Origin: Acrocarpospora phusangensis
GTDB lineage: Bacteria > Actinomycetota > Actinomycetes > Streptosporangiales > Streptosporangiaceae
DNA: 64,000 nucleotides
Assembly: GCF_016862995.1 (NCBI RefSeq)
Contig: NZ_BOOA01000042.1
Span: 1-64,000 of the forward strand
Direction of reading: 5' to 3'
Below, in pieces: positions 43,731 to 56,720 of this stretch. Position 1 is the first letter of the stretch, and the number at the start of each line of letters is the position of its first letter. The translations under genes and the position numbers were made by a program. Under the pieces are notes generated by a model that saw nothing but the letters and a program-made list of their open reading frames with translations, was not told the DNA's origin and searched no databases.

Positions 43731-46700
43731 GTGATCATCTCTCCGCGACGAAGACTAGGGATCTCCCTTGTCGCCGCGTTAACCCTGGCTGTCGGGTTAA
43801 CTGTGCCGGTCCAGGCGCAGGCAGACCCCGCTGTGGCAGCCAACGCAGTGCAGACACCCGATGACTTGACCTTGTGGTACGACACCCCCGCGACCAACTG
43901 GGAGACCCAGGCGCTGCCGATCGGCAACGGGCCACTGGGGGCCAAGATCTTCGGTGGACTGGCCAGCGAGCAGATCCAGTTCAACGAGAAGACCCTGTGG
44001 ACCGGTGGCCCCGGCACGTCCGGGTACGACTTCGGCAACTGGCGGACGCCGCGTCCCGGCGCCATCGCCGAAGTCCAGGCGCAGCTCGACCGTGACGGCA
44101 GGATGACGCCGGACGCCGTGGCCGCCAAGCTGGGGCAGGGCAAGACCGGATTCGGCTCGTACCAGACTTTTGGCGACCTGTTCCTGGACATCCCCAACGC
44201 GCCGCAGAGCTCCACCGGCTACCGCCGTGAGCTGAGCCTGCGCGACGCCGTGGCCAAGGTCGGCTACACCGCCGACGGTGTGACGTACTCCCGCGAATAC
44301 TTCGCCAGCAACCCCGGCAACGTGATCGTCGGCCGGCTCTCCGCCGACCAGGCCGGCAAGGTCTCCTTCACGCTGCGGCACACCTCGCCGCGCAACGACA
44401 AGACCGTCACCGCCGCCAACGGCCGCCTCACCATCCGGGGCCAGCTGAGCGGCAACAAGATGAACTTCGAGGCCCAGGTCCAGGTCCTCACCCAGGGCGG
44501 CACCCGGGTCGACGCCGGCGACCGGATCACGGTGAACGGCGCCGACAGCGCGGTGTTCGTGCTCTCGGCGGGGACCGACTACGCCGGGTCGTACCCGGCC
44601 TACCGGGGCGCCGACCCGCACGCGGCCGTCACCGGCGCGGTGGACGGCGCCGCGGCCAAGACCTACGACCAGCTGAAGGCGGCCCACGTCGCCGACTACA
44701 AGAAGCTGTTCGACCGGGTCAAGCTGGACCTCGGCGGCACCACGCCGACGGTTCCCACCAACCAGCTGCGCGCCAACTACACGGGCGGCTCCTCCACCCA
44801 GGACCGCGCCCTCGAGGCGATGTTCTTCGCGTACGGCCGCTACCTGCTGATCTCGTCCTCCCGCGAGAACGACATCCTGCCCGCCAACCTGCAGGGCGTG
44901 TGGAACAACGTCACGAACCCGCCGTGGGACGCCGACTACCACGTCAACATCAACCTGCAGATGAACTACTGGCTGGCCGAGCAGACCAACCTGCACGAGA
45001 CCACCAAGCCGTACGACAAGTACATCTCCGCGATGGTCGCCCCCGGGACCAAGACCGCGCAGGACATGTACGGCGCCCGCGGCTGGGTCGTCAACAACGA
45101 GACCAACCCGTACGGTTTCACCGGCCTGCACAACTACCCGGCCTCGTTCTGGTTCCCCGAGGCCGCGGCCTGGACGACCCAGCACATGTACGACACCTAC
45201 CGCTTCACCGGCGACGTCGACTACCTGCGTGACACCGTCTACCCGGTGGTCAAGGGCGCGGCGGAGTTCTGGCTGGACTTCCTGCACACCGACCCCCGCG
45301 ACGGCAAGCTGGTCGTCTCGCCCAGCTTCTCCCCGGAGAACGGCCAGTTCTCGGCCGGCGCCTCCATGTCGCAGCAGATCGTCCGCGAGGTCCTCACCAA
45401 CGCGCTGGCCTCGGCCAAGAAGCTGGATGTGGACCCCGAGTTCCAGGCCGAGGTGACCGAGACGCTGAGCAAGCTCGACCCGGGCATCCGGATCGGCTCC
45501 TGGGGCCAGCTCCAGGAGTGGAAGACGGACTGGGACTCCCCGTCCGACACCCACCGGCACGTCTCCCACCTGTTCGGGCTGCACCCGGGCAACCAGATCA
45601 CCGCGGGCACCCCGGCGGGCGACGCCGCCAAGATCTCCCTGAACGCGCGCGGCGACGGCGGCACCGGCTGGTCCAAGGCCTGGAAGATCAACTTCTGGGC
45701 TCGCCTGCTGGACGGCGACCGCGCCCAGAAGCTCCTCGCCGAGCAGCTCAAGTCCTCCACGCTGGACAACCTGTGGGACACCCACCCGCCGTTCCAGATC
45801 GACGGCAACTTCGGCGCCACCTCCGGCATCGCCGAGATGCTGCTGCAGAGCCAGCACGACGTGGTGCACATCCTGCCCGCGCTGCCCAGCACCTGGAAGG
45901 ACGGCTCGGTGACGGGCCTGCGCGCCCGCGGTGACGTGACCGTGGACGCCGCCTGGAAGAACGGCGCCCCCGACACGGCCACCATCCGGCCCGGCAAGAC
46001 CGGCCCGATCAAGGTCAAGTCGTCCATCGTCCTCGGCCACTACCGCCTGTACGACGAGCAGGGCGACACCGTCACGGCGCAGCGCGACGGCGACACCCTG
46101 ACGTGGACGGCGCAGGCGGGCAAGGCGTACACGATCGAGAACGAGTCCGCCGTCACCATGAAGGCGCCGGCCTCGGCCTCGCCCTCTGTGCCGTTCGAGG
46201 CGGAGGTCACCGTGACCGCCCTGCGCGACCGCACGGTGCCGGCCTCCGACGTGACCCTGACCGCGCCCGCGGGCTGGACCGTCGCCCCGGCTTCCGCGCA
46301 CGTGCCGGAGGCCGCGCCCGGTTCGCCCCGTACGGTGAAGTTCACCGTCACGCCGGGACCGGCCGACGGGACGCGCCAGGCGCAGCTCGCCGCCAAGGTG
46401 ACCGGTGAGGGCTGGACGGGCTCGGCCACGGCCGTGCTCGCCCTGGTCCCGTGCGCGAGCCCCGCGCCCGGATCCGTGGTGGTCGCGTGGGACCCGACCT
46501 CGGGCTCCACCGTGCTCGACTACTCGGGCAACAACCGCAACGCCACCGTCGCGGGCGGCGCCGCCGCCTACGACACCACCGCGCCGACCGGCAGCGGGCT
46601 GACGCTCACCGGCAACACCTACATGGTCACCGGCAACACCCTGCTCGGATACCTGCCCGAGGCCACCTTCGCGGCCGAGGTGAAGATCGGCGGCAGCGGG

Positions 46701-48146
46701 TACCGCCGTCTGTTCGACTCCCAGCCGTCCGGCAACCCCGGCAACGACGGCGTCCTCATCGACGTGACCCCCAGCAACCAGCTGCGGTTCATCGGCGCGG
46801 GCGCGGGCGTCACCCTGAACACCACCCTGCCGACCGGCCGCTGGGTCGACGTGGTCGTCACCCTGGACCGCACCGGCCTGGTCACCGCCTACTGGGACGG
46901 CGTGCAGCGGGCCACCGCGCAGGTCACCTCCGACGGCATCACCGGCTGCACCTCCCGGTCGCTCCGGTTCGCCGCCGACCAGGGCGGCGGCCAGCGCATG
47001 ACCGGCGCCGTGGACCGCGCCGTCATCATCGCCAAGAAGCTGTCCGCCGACGAGATCCGCACCTGGAAGGTGTCGGCCGACAAGTTCCCGCCGGTCACGG
47101 CCGCGACGACCACCCCGTCCCCGCCGGCCGGCGGCTGGTTCACCGGCCCGGTGCTGGCCACGCTGACCGGCGTCGACGAGGCGCAGGGCAGCGGGTACGA
47201 CCGCAGCGAGTTCCAGCTCGACGGCGGCGCCTGGACCGCGTACGCGGACTCGGTCGCCATCACCGGCGACGGCCCGCACACGCTGGCCTACCGCTCCACC
47301 GACAAGGCCGGCAACGTCGAGACCGCCAAGACCCTCGCGGTCAAGGTGGACGCGACCGCGCCGGTCACCACCGCGGACGCCGCCCCGGCCGGGGACACCG
47401 GCTGGCACAACGGCAGCGTGCCCGTGGTCCTCACCGCGACGGACGCCACGTCCGGTGTGGCGGGCACCGAGTACTCGCTGGACGGCGCCGCCTGGACGCC
47501 GTACACCACGACGGTGAGCATCACCGGCGAGGGCGAGCACGAGCTGCGCTACCGCTCGACCGACAAGGCCGGCAACGCCGAGGAGATCAAGGCCGTCACG
47601 GTCAAGATCGACGACAGCGCGCCCACCGTCCTCGTCACCGGCGTCGCCGACGGCACCGAGTACGGCGACAGCCTCGACCTGGCCATCGGCTGGGACGTCG
47701 TCGACGCGGGCTCCGGCGTGAAGACGGTCACCGGCACCCTGGACGGCCAGCCGTTCCAGCAGGGCACGGTCCAGCCGCTCCACCAGCTGGCCCTGGGCGA
47801 GCACACGCTCGTCGTCACGGCCGTCAACAACGCCGGCAAGCAGACGGTGCAGACGGTGAAGTTCTCCGTCTGGACCTCGACCGACGACATCTCCGCCCTG
47901 ATCACCCGCTTCGAGGCCGCCGGGAAGCTCTCCGCGACCGGCGCCTTCAAGCTCCAGGACGACATCTCCAAGGTCATGGTCTCGGAGGACAAGGGCCGCG
48001 AACGCGACAAGAAGAAGATCGTCAAGAAGCTCAACAGGTTCATCGAGGCGGTCAACGACCCGAAGATCGTCTCCGACGCCCAGGTCAAGGCGCTGCTCCT
48101 CCGCGACGCCCAGGCCCTGATCGCCGAAAACACCCCAGAGGGCTGA
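43731..48146 (+). CDS. Secreted GH95 family alpha-L-fucosidase-type glycosidase with LamG, Ig-like and FIMAH domains
   Basis: A 1471-residue exported glycosidase. Signal peptide residues 1-30. The GH95 region (about 40-790) opens LPIGNGPLGAKIFGG; it has the Asn cluster NINLQMN (406-412), the acid Glu536 in SPSFSPENG and Asp691 in DGNFG, matching the bifidobacterial AfcA catalytic set. GH95 enzymes remove alpha-1,2-fucose or alpha-L-galactose by inversion. Then: a beta-sandwich (about 800-905), a LamG-like domain (about 915-1110), two OmpL47/Ig-like repeats ending YRSTDKAGN (about 1127-1297) and a C-terminal FIMAH helical domain (about 1385-1465). GTG 43731 follows GGAGGAA. Likely attacks plant or mucin fucosylated glycans and binds insoluble substrate through the accessory modules. 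Confidence 0.93.
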   Translation: MIISPRRRLGISLVAALTLAVGLTVPVQAQADPAVAANAVQTPDDLTLWYDTPATNWETQALPIGNGPLGAKIFGGLASEQIQFNEKTLWTGGPGTSGYDFGNWRTPRPGAIAEVQAQLDRDGRMTPDAVAAKLGQGKTGFGSYQTFGDLFLDIPNAPQSSTGYRRELSLRDAVAKVGYTADGVTYSREYFASNPGNVIVGRLSADQAGKVSFTLRHTSPRNDKTVTAANGRLTIRGQLSGNKMNFEAQVQVLTQGGTRVDAGDRITVNGADSAVFVLSAGTDYAGSYPAYRGADPHAAVTGAVDGAAAKTYDQLKAAHVADYKKLFDRVKLDLGGTTPTVPTNQLRANYTGGSSTQDRALEAMFFAYGRYLLISSSRENDILPANLQGVWNNVTNPPWDADYHVNINLQMNYWLAEQTNLHETTKPYDKYISAMVAPGTKTAQDMYGARGWVVNNETNPYGFTGLHNYPASFWFPEAAAWTTQHMYDTYRFTGDVDYLRDTVYPVVKGAAEFWLDFLHTDPRDGKLVVSPSFSPENGQFSAGASMSQQIVREVLTNALASAKKLDVDPEFQAEVTETLSKLDPGIRIGSWGQLQEWKTDWDSPSDTHRHVSHLFGLHPGNQITAGTPAGDAAKISLNARGDGGTGWSKAWKINFWARLLDGDRAQKLLAEQLKSSTLDNLWDTHPPFQIDGNFGATSGIAEMLLQSQHDVVHILPALPSTWKDGSVTGLRARGDVTVDAAWKNGAPDTATIRPGKTGPIKVKSSIVLGHYRLYDEQGDTVTAQRDGDTLTWTAQAGKAYTIENESAVTMKAPASASPSVPFEAEVTVTALRDRTVPASDVTLTAPAGWTVAPASAHVPEAAPGSPRTVKFTVTPGPADGTRQAQLAAKVTGEGWTGSATAVLALVPCASPAPGSVVVAWDPTSGSTVLDYSGNNRNATVAGGAAAYDTTAPTGSGLTLTGNTYMVTGNTLLGYLPEATFAAEVKIGGSGYRRLFDSQPSGNPGNDGVLIDVTPSNQLRFIGAGAGVTLNTTLPTGRWVDVVVTLDRTGLVTAYWDGVQRATAQVTSDGITGCTSRSLRFAADQGGGQRMTGAVDRAVIIAKKLSADEIRTWKVSADKFPPVTAATTTPSPPAGGWFTGPVLATLTGVDEAQGSGYDRSEFQLDGGAWTAYADSVAITGDGPHTLAYRSTDKAGNVETAKTLAVKVDATAPVTTADAAPAGDTGWHNGSVPVVLTATDATSGVAGTEYSLDGAAWTPYTTTVSITGEGEHELRYRSTDKAGNAEEIKAVTVKIDDSAPTVLVTGVADGTEYGDSLDLAIGWDVVDAGSGVKTVTGTLDGQPFQQGTVQPLHQLALGEHTLVVTAVNNAGKQTVQTVKFSVWTSTDDISALITRFEAAGKLSATGAFKLQDDISKVMVSEDKGRERDKKKIVKKLNRFIEAVNDPKIVSDAQVKALLLRDAQALIAENTPEG

Positions 48147-48175
48147 CATAAGGGGGCATAAGCCCCAAGCAAACC

Positions 48176-48207
48176 CAGGCCCCCGCGACTCACGTCGCGG
48201 GGGCCTG
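48176..48207. terminator. Bidirectional hairpin terminator
   Basis: A perfect 14-bp stem (48176-48189 with 48194-48207) with TCAC loop lies between the GH95 gene and the convergent small hypothetical gene. Its core GGCCCCCGCGAC/GTCGCGGGGGCC is the same as in the hairpin at 51994-52027. Confidence 0.8.
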
Positions 48208-48251
48208 CCGCATGTCCGCCCCGGCGAACCCTCGCCCGCCGTCCCGGCGGT

Positions 48252-48764
48252 CTATTCCTTCAGCTTCTGGTGGACGACCGATTCGACCTCCGCGCCCCGT
48301 GCCATGGCGCCGAGTACGGCGCGAAACAGCCGGCCTGTGGTCTGGAAGATTCGCGGCGAAGAAGAGATTTCGCTATAGACGCCGCGGTCTATACGGAGAA
48401 CACCTGCTGGAACATCGAATTCCGACGGTTGCTCCAGTAGGCCAGAAAGGAGCGGCCTGGCGAATTCCATTGGCAGGCCGGCCCTTGTCGCCGGGGCTTG
48501 CAAATCTGCTCCGATATCTGCGGACACATGTAGTTCGACATTGAGGAAGCCACCTCGATCAGGGATGAACTCGCCGCCGACCAGCGCGTATGGTCCCGTG
48601 CCGAAGAACCGTTTCAGCTCCACAAGAGCCCTCACGGTTGTGATTGAATCAAGCGGCTCCCGTGGTTGAGCGGAAGTGAGGGAGTCAGTCGAATCGAATC
48701 TGGCTGATAGTCGATCCTGTTCAATGACTACGCGATAACGCGAGTTCTCTATTGTCGTCCTCAT
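48252..48764 (-). CDS. Hypothetical protein (170 residues)
   Basis: Not recognised. The gene has a good GGGGGAT binding site before ATG 48764 and an uninterrupted protein of mixed alpha/beta character with GGEFIPDRGGFLNVELHVS and PAGVLRIDRGVYSEIS blocks; no signal peptide or membrane helix. Its GC content is lower than that of neighbours, with more A/T-ending codons, which could mean recent acquisition. It reads convergently to the GH95 gene and shares its terminator. Confidence 0.65.
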   Translation of the reverse strand: MRTTIENSRYRVVIEQDRLSARFDSTDSLTSAQPREPLDSITTVRALVELKRFFGTGPYALVGGEFIPDRGGFLNVELHVSADIGADLQAPATRAGLPMEFARPLLSGLLEQPSEFDVPAGVLRIDRGVYSEISSSPRIFQTTGRLFRAVLGAMARGAEVESVVHQKLKE

Positions 48765-48906
48765 GGATCCCCCAGGCGTGTAGGGTCTGCCAAGCCATCA
48801 AGGCCTGAACCGCTTCAGGTTTCAGCGTTTCTGGATAAGTCCATCGTCCATCAGTTTCTTCCCGCTACACACGCCGGGTCGAGTGGGGTTTCATGAGGAG
48901 ATGGGT

Positions 48907-49755
48907 GTGCGGGTTGGCGTGTTGGTCTGGGGTGGCGAGGTGTGGTCGGCGGGGGTTGAGGTGTGGCGTCGTGTGGAGGAGTGGGGGTTCTCGCACGCGT
49001 GGGTGTATGACCATGTCGAGTGGCGTGGTGTCCGGCCGTGGTTCGACGCGTACGCGGTGCTGGCCGCGGCCGCTGCGGTCACTTCGAGGGTCGGTTTGGG
49101 GCCGTTGGTGACCACGCCGAACTTCCGGCATCCCGTCCCGGCCGCGCATGCTCTCAAGACGGTCGACGACATATCCGGTGGCCGGCTGACGGTGGGTCTG
49201 GGTGCGGGTAGCGACGTGGACGACCTGGGGGTGCTGGGTGCGGCTCCGCCGGATTCACGTGAACGCGCCCGGCGTTTCGCCGAATGGGTGGACCTGCTCG
49301 ATCTGGCCTTCGCTGACGAGCCGGTCAGTCGGCAAGGTCACACCTGGTCGACGACGCGGACCCTGGTGGGCGGGCCGCGGCCGCCGTTCGCGATCGCCGC
49401 CGGAGGCCCGCTGGGAATGCGGGTGGCCGCCCGTCATGCGCGGACGTGGGTGACTTTGGGCAATCGGTACCGCCGTACGGGGACGGCGGAGGCTGCAGTA
49501 CGGCGTCAGTCGGCCCTGCTCGGCGAGGCGTGTGCGGAGATCGGCCGCGATCCGGGGGGACTTGACCGGCTGCTGCTGTCGGGGGTGACCGATGAACGGC
49601 CGCTGGCCTCGGTGCAGGCGTTCGACGACTATGCCGGTCGCTACGAGGAGCTCGGCATCACGGACATCGTGGTGCATTGGCCTCTGCCGGAGGGGAGGTT
49701 CGCCGCCGACCTTCGAGTTCTGGAACAGATCGCGGGCGCACGGCGAACGCCTTGA
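48907..49755 (+). CDS. LLM-class F420/flavin-dependent oxidoreductase
   Basis: A 282-residue luciferase-like (LLM) TIM-barrel oxidoreductase. The start MRVGVLVWGG, the WVYDHVEW strand, ITSRVGLGPLVTTPNFRHP-like stretch and DDISGGRLTVGLGAGSD are typical of actinobacterial F420- or FMN-using members. GTG 48907 is preferred to ATG 48901 because GAGGAG ends at 48900: spacing six versus zero. It ends five bases from the convergent SDR gene. Cofactor (F420 or FMN) and substrate cannot be distinguished. Confidence 0.88.
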   Translation: MRVGVLVWGGEVWSAGVEVWRRVEEWGFSHAWVYDHVEWRGVRPWFDAYAVLAAAAAVTSRVGLGPLVTTPNFRHPVPAAHALKTVDDISGGRLTVGLGAGSDVDDLGVLGAAPPDSRERARRFAEWVDLLDLAFADEPVSRQGHTWSTTRTLVGGPRPPFAIAAGGPLGMRVAARHARTWVTLGNRYRRTGTAEAAVRRQSALLGEACAEIGRDPGGLDRLLLSGVTDERPLASVQAFDDYAGRYEELGITDIVVHWPLPEGRFAADLRVLEQIAGARRTP

Positions 49756-49760
49756 GCGGG

Positions 49761-50492
49761 TCACCCGGCCGCGGGGGCGGGGAGGGCGGCGTGCTGGTAG
49801 GGCGTCGGGGCCATTCCGGGCTGGACGACCAGGGTCGTGCCCGAGGTGTCGGCGTACAGGGCCGCTTCCACGGCGGACGCGACGTCCTCGGCTGTCAGCA
49901 TCGGGATGCCCGCCTGGACCATCATGTCCTTGACGGGCGCGACCAGCGGGGTGTCGGTGAAGCCCGGGCAGACGGCGCCGATCCTGACTCCGTCCCGGGA
50001 GAGCGGCTCGGCCAGGGCCCGTACCAGGCCGACTGTGGCGTGTTTGCTCATGGAGTAGATCGGGTCGATGCCGAAGCCGACGAGGCCGGCCAGAGAGGAG
50101 GTGACCACGATCGAGCCGCCACCGGAGTTCTTGAGCAGGGGGAGGGCGGCCGCCACGCCGTAGACGACGGCGTCGACGTTGACGCCCATCACGGTCCGGT
50201 ACCGCTCGGCGTCGAAGGCCGACATGTCGAGGCCGCCGTTGGTCCCGGCGTTGAGATGGACGAGGTCGAGGCGGCCGTACCGTTCCTGCGCGAGCGCGAC
50301 GGCCCGCAGCGAGGTCTCCGGTGAACTGACGTCACCCGCCACCGGCACGCCGCGCACCTCCTGGGCGATCCGCTCGACGCCTTCGCCGTCGCGATCGACC
50401 AGGACGCAGGCGACTCCGTTCGCCGACAGGCGCCGGGCTACCGCGGCTCCGATACCGCTGGCCGCTCCGGTGATCAGTGCGACTGTGTTCAT
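49761..50492 (-). CDS. Short-chain dehydrogenase/reductase (SDR)
   Basis: A 243-residue classical SDR: TGAASGIG coenzyme motif at residues 8-15, LNAGTNGG after beta4 (NAG), catalytic Ser in VTSSLAG and YSMSK (Tyr-x-x-x-Lys) near residue 150; DVSSPE suggests NAD preference. ATG 50492 follows AAGGAG. Substrate unknown. Stands alone, separated by 84 bases from the HAAS gene upstream. Confidence 0.92.
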   Translation of the reverse strand: MNTVALITGAASGIGAAVARRLSANGVACVLVDRDGEGVERIAQEVRGVPVAGDVSSPETSLRAVALAQERYGRLDLVHLNAGTNGGLDMSAFDAERYRTVMGVNVDAVVYGVAAALPLLKNSGGGSIVVTSSLAGLVGFGIDPIYSMSKHATVGLVRALAEPLSRDGVRIGAVCPGFTDTPLVAPVKDMMVQAGIPMLTAEDVASAVEAALYADTSGTTLVVQPGMAPTPYQHAALPAPAAG

Positions 50493-50575
50493 GAGCGCTC
50501 CTTGGGGAAGGGCCGCAACAAGGGATATGCGGCGAAAAGGGATCGGTTTGACCGGCTGCGAGGGGTGCTTGCACG

Positions 50576-51598
50576 TCAGCGGCGAGAAGTTCGGAGCGAG
50601 ACCCCATCGACGATGGTGTGGATCATTGACTTCCAGCTGGGGGTCACCCAGGACCGGGCCGCGAAGCCGGCGGCCGTTTCGACGACGGCGTGGACGACCG
50701 TGAGCACGGCGGCGATGATGAGGCCCGCGTTGGTCCAGTAGGCCACGTCGGAGTTCCATCCGGCCGCGTCCGTGAAGGCGGGGTTGAGCAGCCGGTCGCC
50801 GGCCGCGATCCAGATCAGGAGGGTGGTGCCGGCGACGCTGAGCAGGACGGCGGCGACCGCGACGGGGACGCTCCAGCGGAGGTAGCTCTTGGCGACGGTG
50901 ACGCCGAGGCCGGCGAGCGCGAGGCCGAGGAACACGTACACCACACCGGTCTCCCACAGCCAGGGCGAGAGGATGCCGACGGGGTCGCCGGCGGCGTCGG
51001 TCTGGGTGCTGACGACCGGGGAGAGCAGGACGAACGTGGTGAACAGGACCGCCACCACGCTCTCGGCGATCACCGTGCCGTGGCGGGCGCGGCGGCTGGG
51101 CGGCTGCGGGAGCGCGTCGGGCGTCCACTGCCGGGCCGGTACGGTTCGCAGGCTGGCGGTCCGTTCGATGACGGCGAACAGCAGCGTGGTCCAGAAGACG
51201 ATGTGGACGGCCGTGGTGACCGCCGTGCCGAGCGTCCCCGCGATCACCGATCCGGCGCTCTCACCGCGCAGGATGCCGAGGAATCCGGTGGCTCCCGCGG
51301 TGGCGGGCACGACGATCACCAGGATGGCCACCACAAGCCGGATGTAGTCGAGATACAGGCCGGGGCCGATGAGGTGCAGGGGGCGGTCGGCGTAGCCGGC
51401 GGCCAGCCGCGCCGGGTCGCCGAGCTCGGTGAGCACCGCGTGCTCCGCCTCGGCGGGGTCGCTTCCGGCGTCGGTGCGGTCGTCGATGGCGTCCGCGATC
51501 GAGGCGCGCAGCTCTCGTTCGATGTCCGGGCGCTGCCTGGCGGGTAAGCGGCGCAGGGTGAGGTCGACGTAACGATCGGTGAGGGTGGTGGCGGTCAT
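50576..51598 (-). CDS. HAAS-domain multi-pass membrane protein
   Basis: A 340-residue protein. Residues 1-70 (DRYVDLTLRRLPARQRPDIE ... LTELGDPARLAAGY) form the HAAS/permease-prefix helical domain typical of proteins paired with PadR regulators; the remainder has about seven membrane helices with a soluble loop near 165-185. GTG/ATG choice: ATG 51598 follows GAAGGAGGAA and overlaps the PadR stop by four bases (ATGA). These proteins are thought to sense or transmit envelope signals; no direct activity is known. Confidence 0.85.
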   Translation of the reverse strand: MTATTLTDRYVDLTLRRLPARQRPDIERELRASIADAIDDRTDAGSDPAEAEHAVLTELGDPARLAAGYADRPLHLIGPGLYLDYIRLVVAILVIVVPATAGATGFLGILRGESAGSVIAGTLGTAVTTAVHIVFWTTLLFAVIERTASLRTVPARQWTPDALPQPPSRRARHGTVIAESVVAVLFTTFVLLSPVVSTQTDAAGDPVGILSPWLWETGVVYVFLGLALAGLGVTVAKSYLRWSVPVAVAAVLLSVAGTTLLIWIAAGDRLLNPAFTDAAGWNSDVAYWTNAGLIIAAVLTVVHAVVETAAGFAARSWVTPSWKSMIHTIVDGVSLRTSRR

Positions 51599-51924
51599 GA
51601 TTCCTCCTTCAAGGCGTGAAAGGCGGCGTTCAGCTCTTCCCAGTCGCGGCTCAGGGTGTCGGCGAGCGCGGCGCCTTGATCGCTGGTCCGGTAGAACTTG
51701 CGGGGCCGGGATTCCTCGGTGTTCCAGTCGCTGGTGAGCAGTTCCTGCTTTTCCAGGCGGCGCAGCAGCGGGTAGAGGGTGTCGGCGTCGACGGCGAACC
51801 CGGACCGGTCGAGCTGGCCCAGCAGGGCGTATCCGTAGTTGGGCTTCTTCAGGATGAGCAGGCAGGCCAGGACGATGGTCCCCCGCCGCAGTTCCTGTTG
51901 GTGCAGTGCGTACAGCTCCGGCAT
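51595..51924 (-). CDS. PadR family transcriptional regulator (short form)
   Basis: A 109-residue PadR-s2 type protein: winged helix from LRRGTIVLACLLILKKPNYG to SDWNTEESRPRKFYRTSDQG, ending in one dimerisation helix. ATG 51924 has no ribosome binding site; instead a promoter -10 (TAATGT) ends six bases before it, so the message is probably leaderless. The palindrome in that promoter is the likely autoregulatory operator. Coupled to the HAAS membrane gene. Confidence 0.9.
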   Translation of the reverse strand: MPELYALHQQELRRGTIVLACLLILKKPNYGYALLGQLDRSGFAVDADTLYPLLRRLEKQELLTSDWNTEESRPRKFYRTSDQGAALADTLSRDWEELNAAFHALKEES

Positions 51925-51930
51925 GACCAC

Positions 51931-51959
51931 ACATTAGTGTGCGTCACACACTATTGCAA
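51931..51959 (-). promoter_or_regulatory. Leaderless promoter with embedded operator for PadR/HAAS pair
   Basis: Minus strand: TTGCAA (51954-51959), a 17-base spacer and TAATGT (51931-51936), then six bases to ATG 51924. The spacer holds the perfect inverted repeat AGTGTG-N5-CACACT (51936-51952). A repressor bound there would block RNA polymerase, fitting PadR autoregulation. Confidence 0.65.
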
Positions 51960-51993
51960 GACGCACAATGATGTACGCCTCGGGAAAACGCGA

Positions 51994-52027
51994 CCGGGCC
52001 CCCGCGACATGCGTCGCGGGGGCCCGG
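51994..52027. terminator. Hairpin terminator after AhpD-like gene
   Basis: A perfect 15-bp stem (51994-52008 with 52013-52027) with ATGC loop lies just past the end of the AhpD-like gene at 52037 (minus strand). The core matches the hairpin at 48176-48207. Confidence 0.8.
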
Positions 52028-52036
52028 CGGCGTGGC

Positions 52037-52609
52037 TCAGGCCTGGGTGCCGGCGTTGCGCTGGGATTCGGACAGGAGGGCGAGGTAGCCGTCGGAGACG
52101 ATGCGCTTGGCTCGGGTGGCGTAGGAGGCGGGGTCGTCCGGGGCGAAGGTGCCGAGGCCGTCGACGTACCGGTTGTACATGCAGAACGCGGCCGCGATGA
52201 GGACGGTGTCGTGGATTTCGACGTCGGTGGCGCCCGTGTCGCGGGCGGCCGAGACGAGCTGGCCGGTGACGCGGAGGCCGCCCTGCTGGACGGCTGCCGC
52301 GATGTTCAGCAGGGCGCGCAGTTTGGGGGAGATGGGGGCGGCGCCGAGGTCGTCGCGGACCTGTTCGACGAGGTCCATGCCGCCGTCGAGCTGGGCCGCC
52401 GCGTACGCCGCGTGGGAGGAGTAGCAGTAGCGGCATTCGTTGAGCGCCGACACGTACGCCGCGATCAGCTCACGCTCGCCGCGCGTGAGGGTGTTGTCCG
52501 CGCGCAACAGGGCTTCGACCAGCTCGTTCAACGGCCGGGCCGTCTCCGGACGGAACGTGAAAAGTCCCCGGATTCCCGGTTCGTCGGACAGCAGCGCGAT
52601 GTGCGGCAT
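52037..52609 (-). CDS. AhpD-like carboxymuconolactone decarboxylase family peroxidase
   Basis: A 190-residue alkylhydroperoxidase-like protein with the redox centre NECRYCYSSH (CxxC then His) near residue 60 and an upstream glutamate in LTRGERELIAAYVSALNE. Members reduce peroxides or act as thiol peroxidases. ATG 52609 is chosen for GAGGGAGA upstream rather than the longer TTG form. Single gene; could help deal with peroxide but no partner reductase is adjacent. Confidence 0.88.
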   Translation of the reverse strand: MPHIALLSDEPGIRGLFTFRPETARPLNELVEALLRADNTLTRGERELIAAYVSALNECRYCYSSHAAYAAAQLDGGMDLVEQVRDDLGAAPISPKLRALLNIAAAVQQGGLRVTGQLVSAARDTGATDVEIHDTVLIAAAFCMYNRYVDGLGTFAPDDPASYATRAKRIVSDGYLALLSESQRNAGTQA

Positions 52610-52700
52610 GGGCTTGTCTCCCTCGGGTCGCGAACACTCCGGACGCAGGATTCGGGATCGTCCGTGCCGCGTCAACGATTCCGGCCGTACAGAGCAAGAA

Positions 52701-56716
<4,016 letters not shown>

Positions 56717-56720
<4 letters not shown>

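Noticed and set aside
43797-48149. Minus-strand open frame of 1450 codons antisense to the GH95 gene
   Set aside because: Its translation is low-complexity Val/Gly/Arg/Asp typical of antisense frames in GC-rich DNA; the plus strand has full GH95 domains and catalytic residues.
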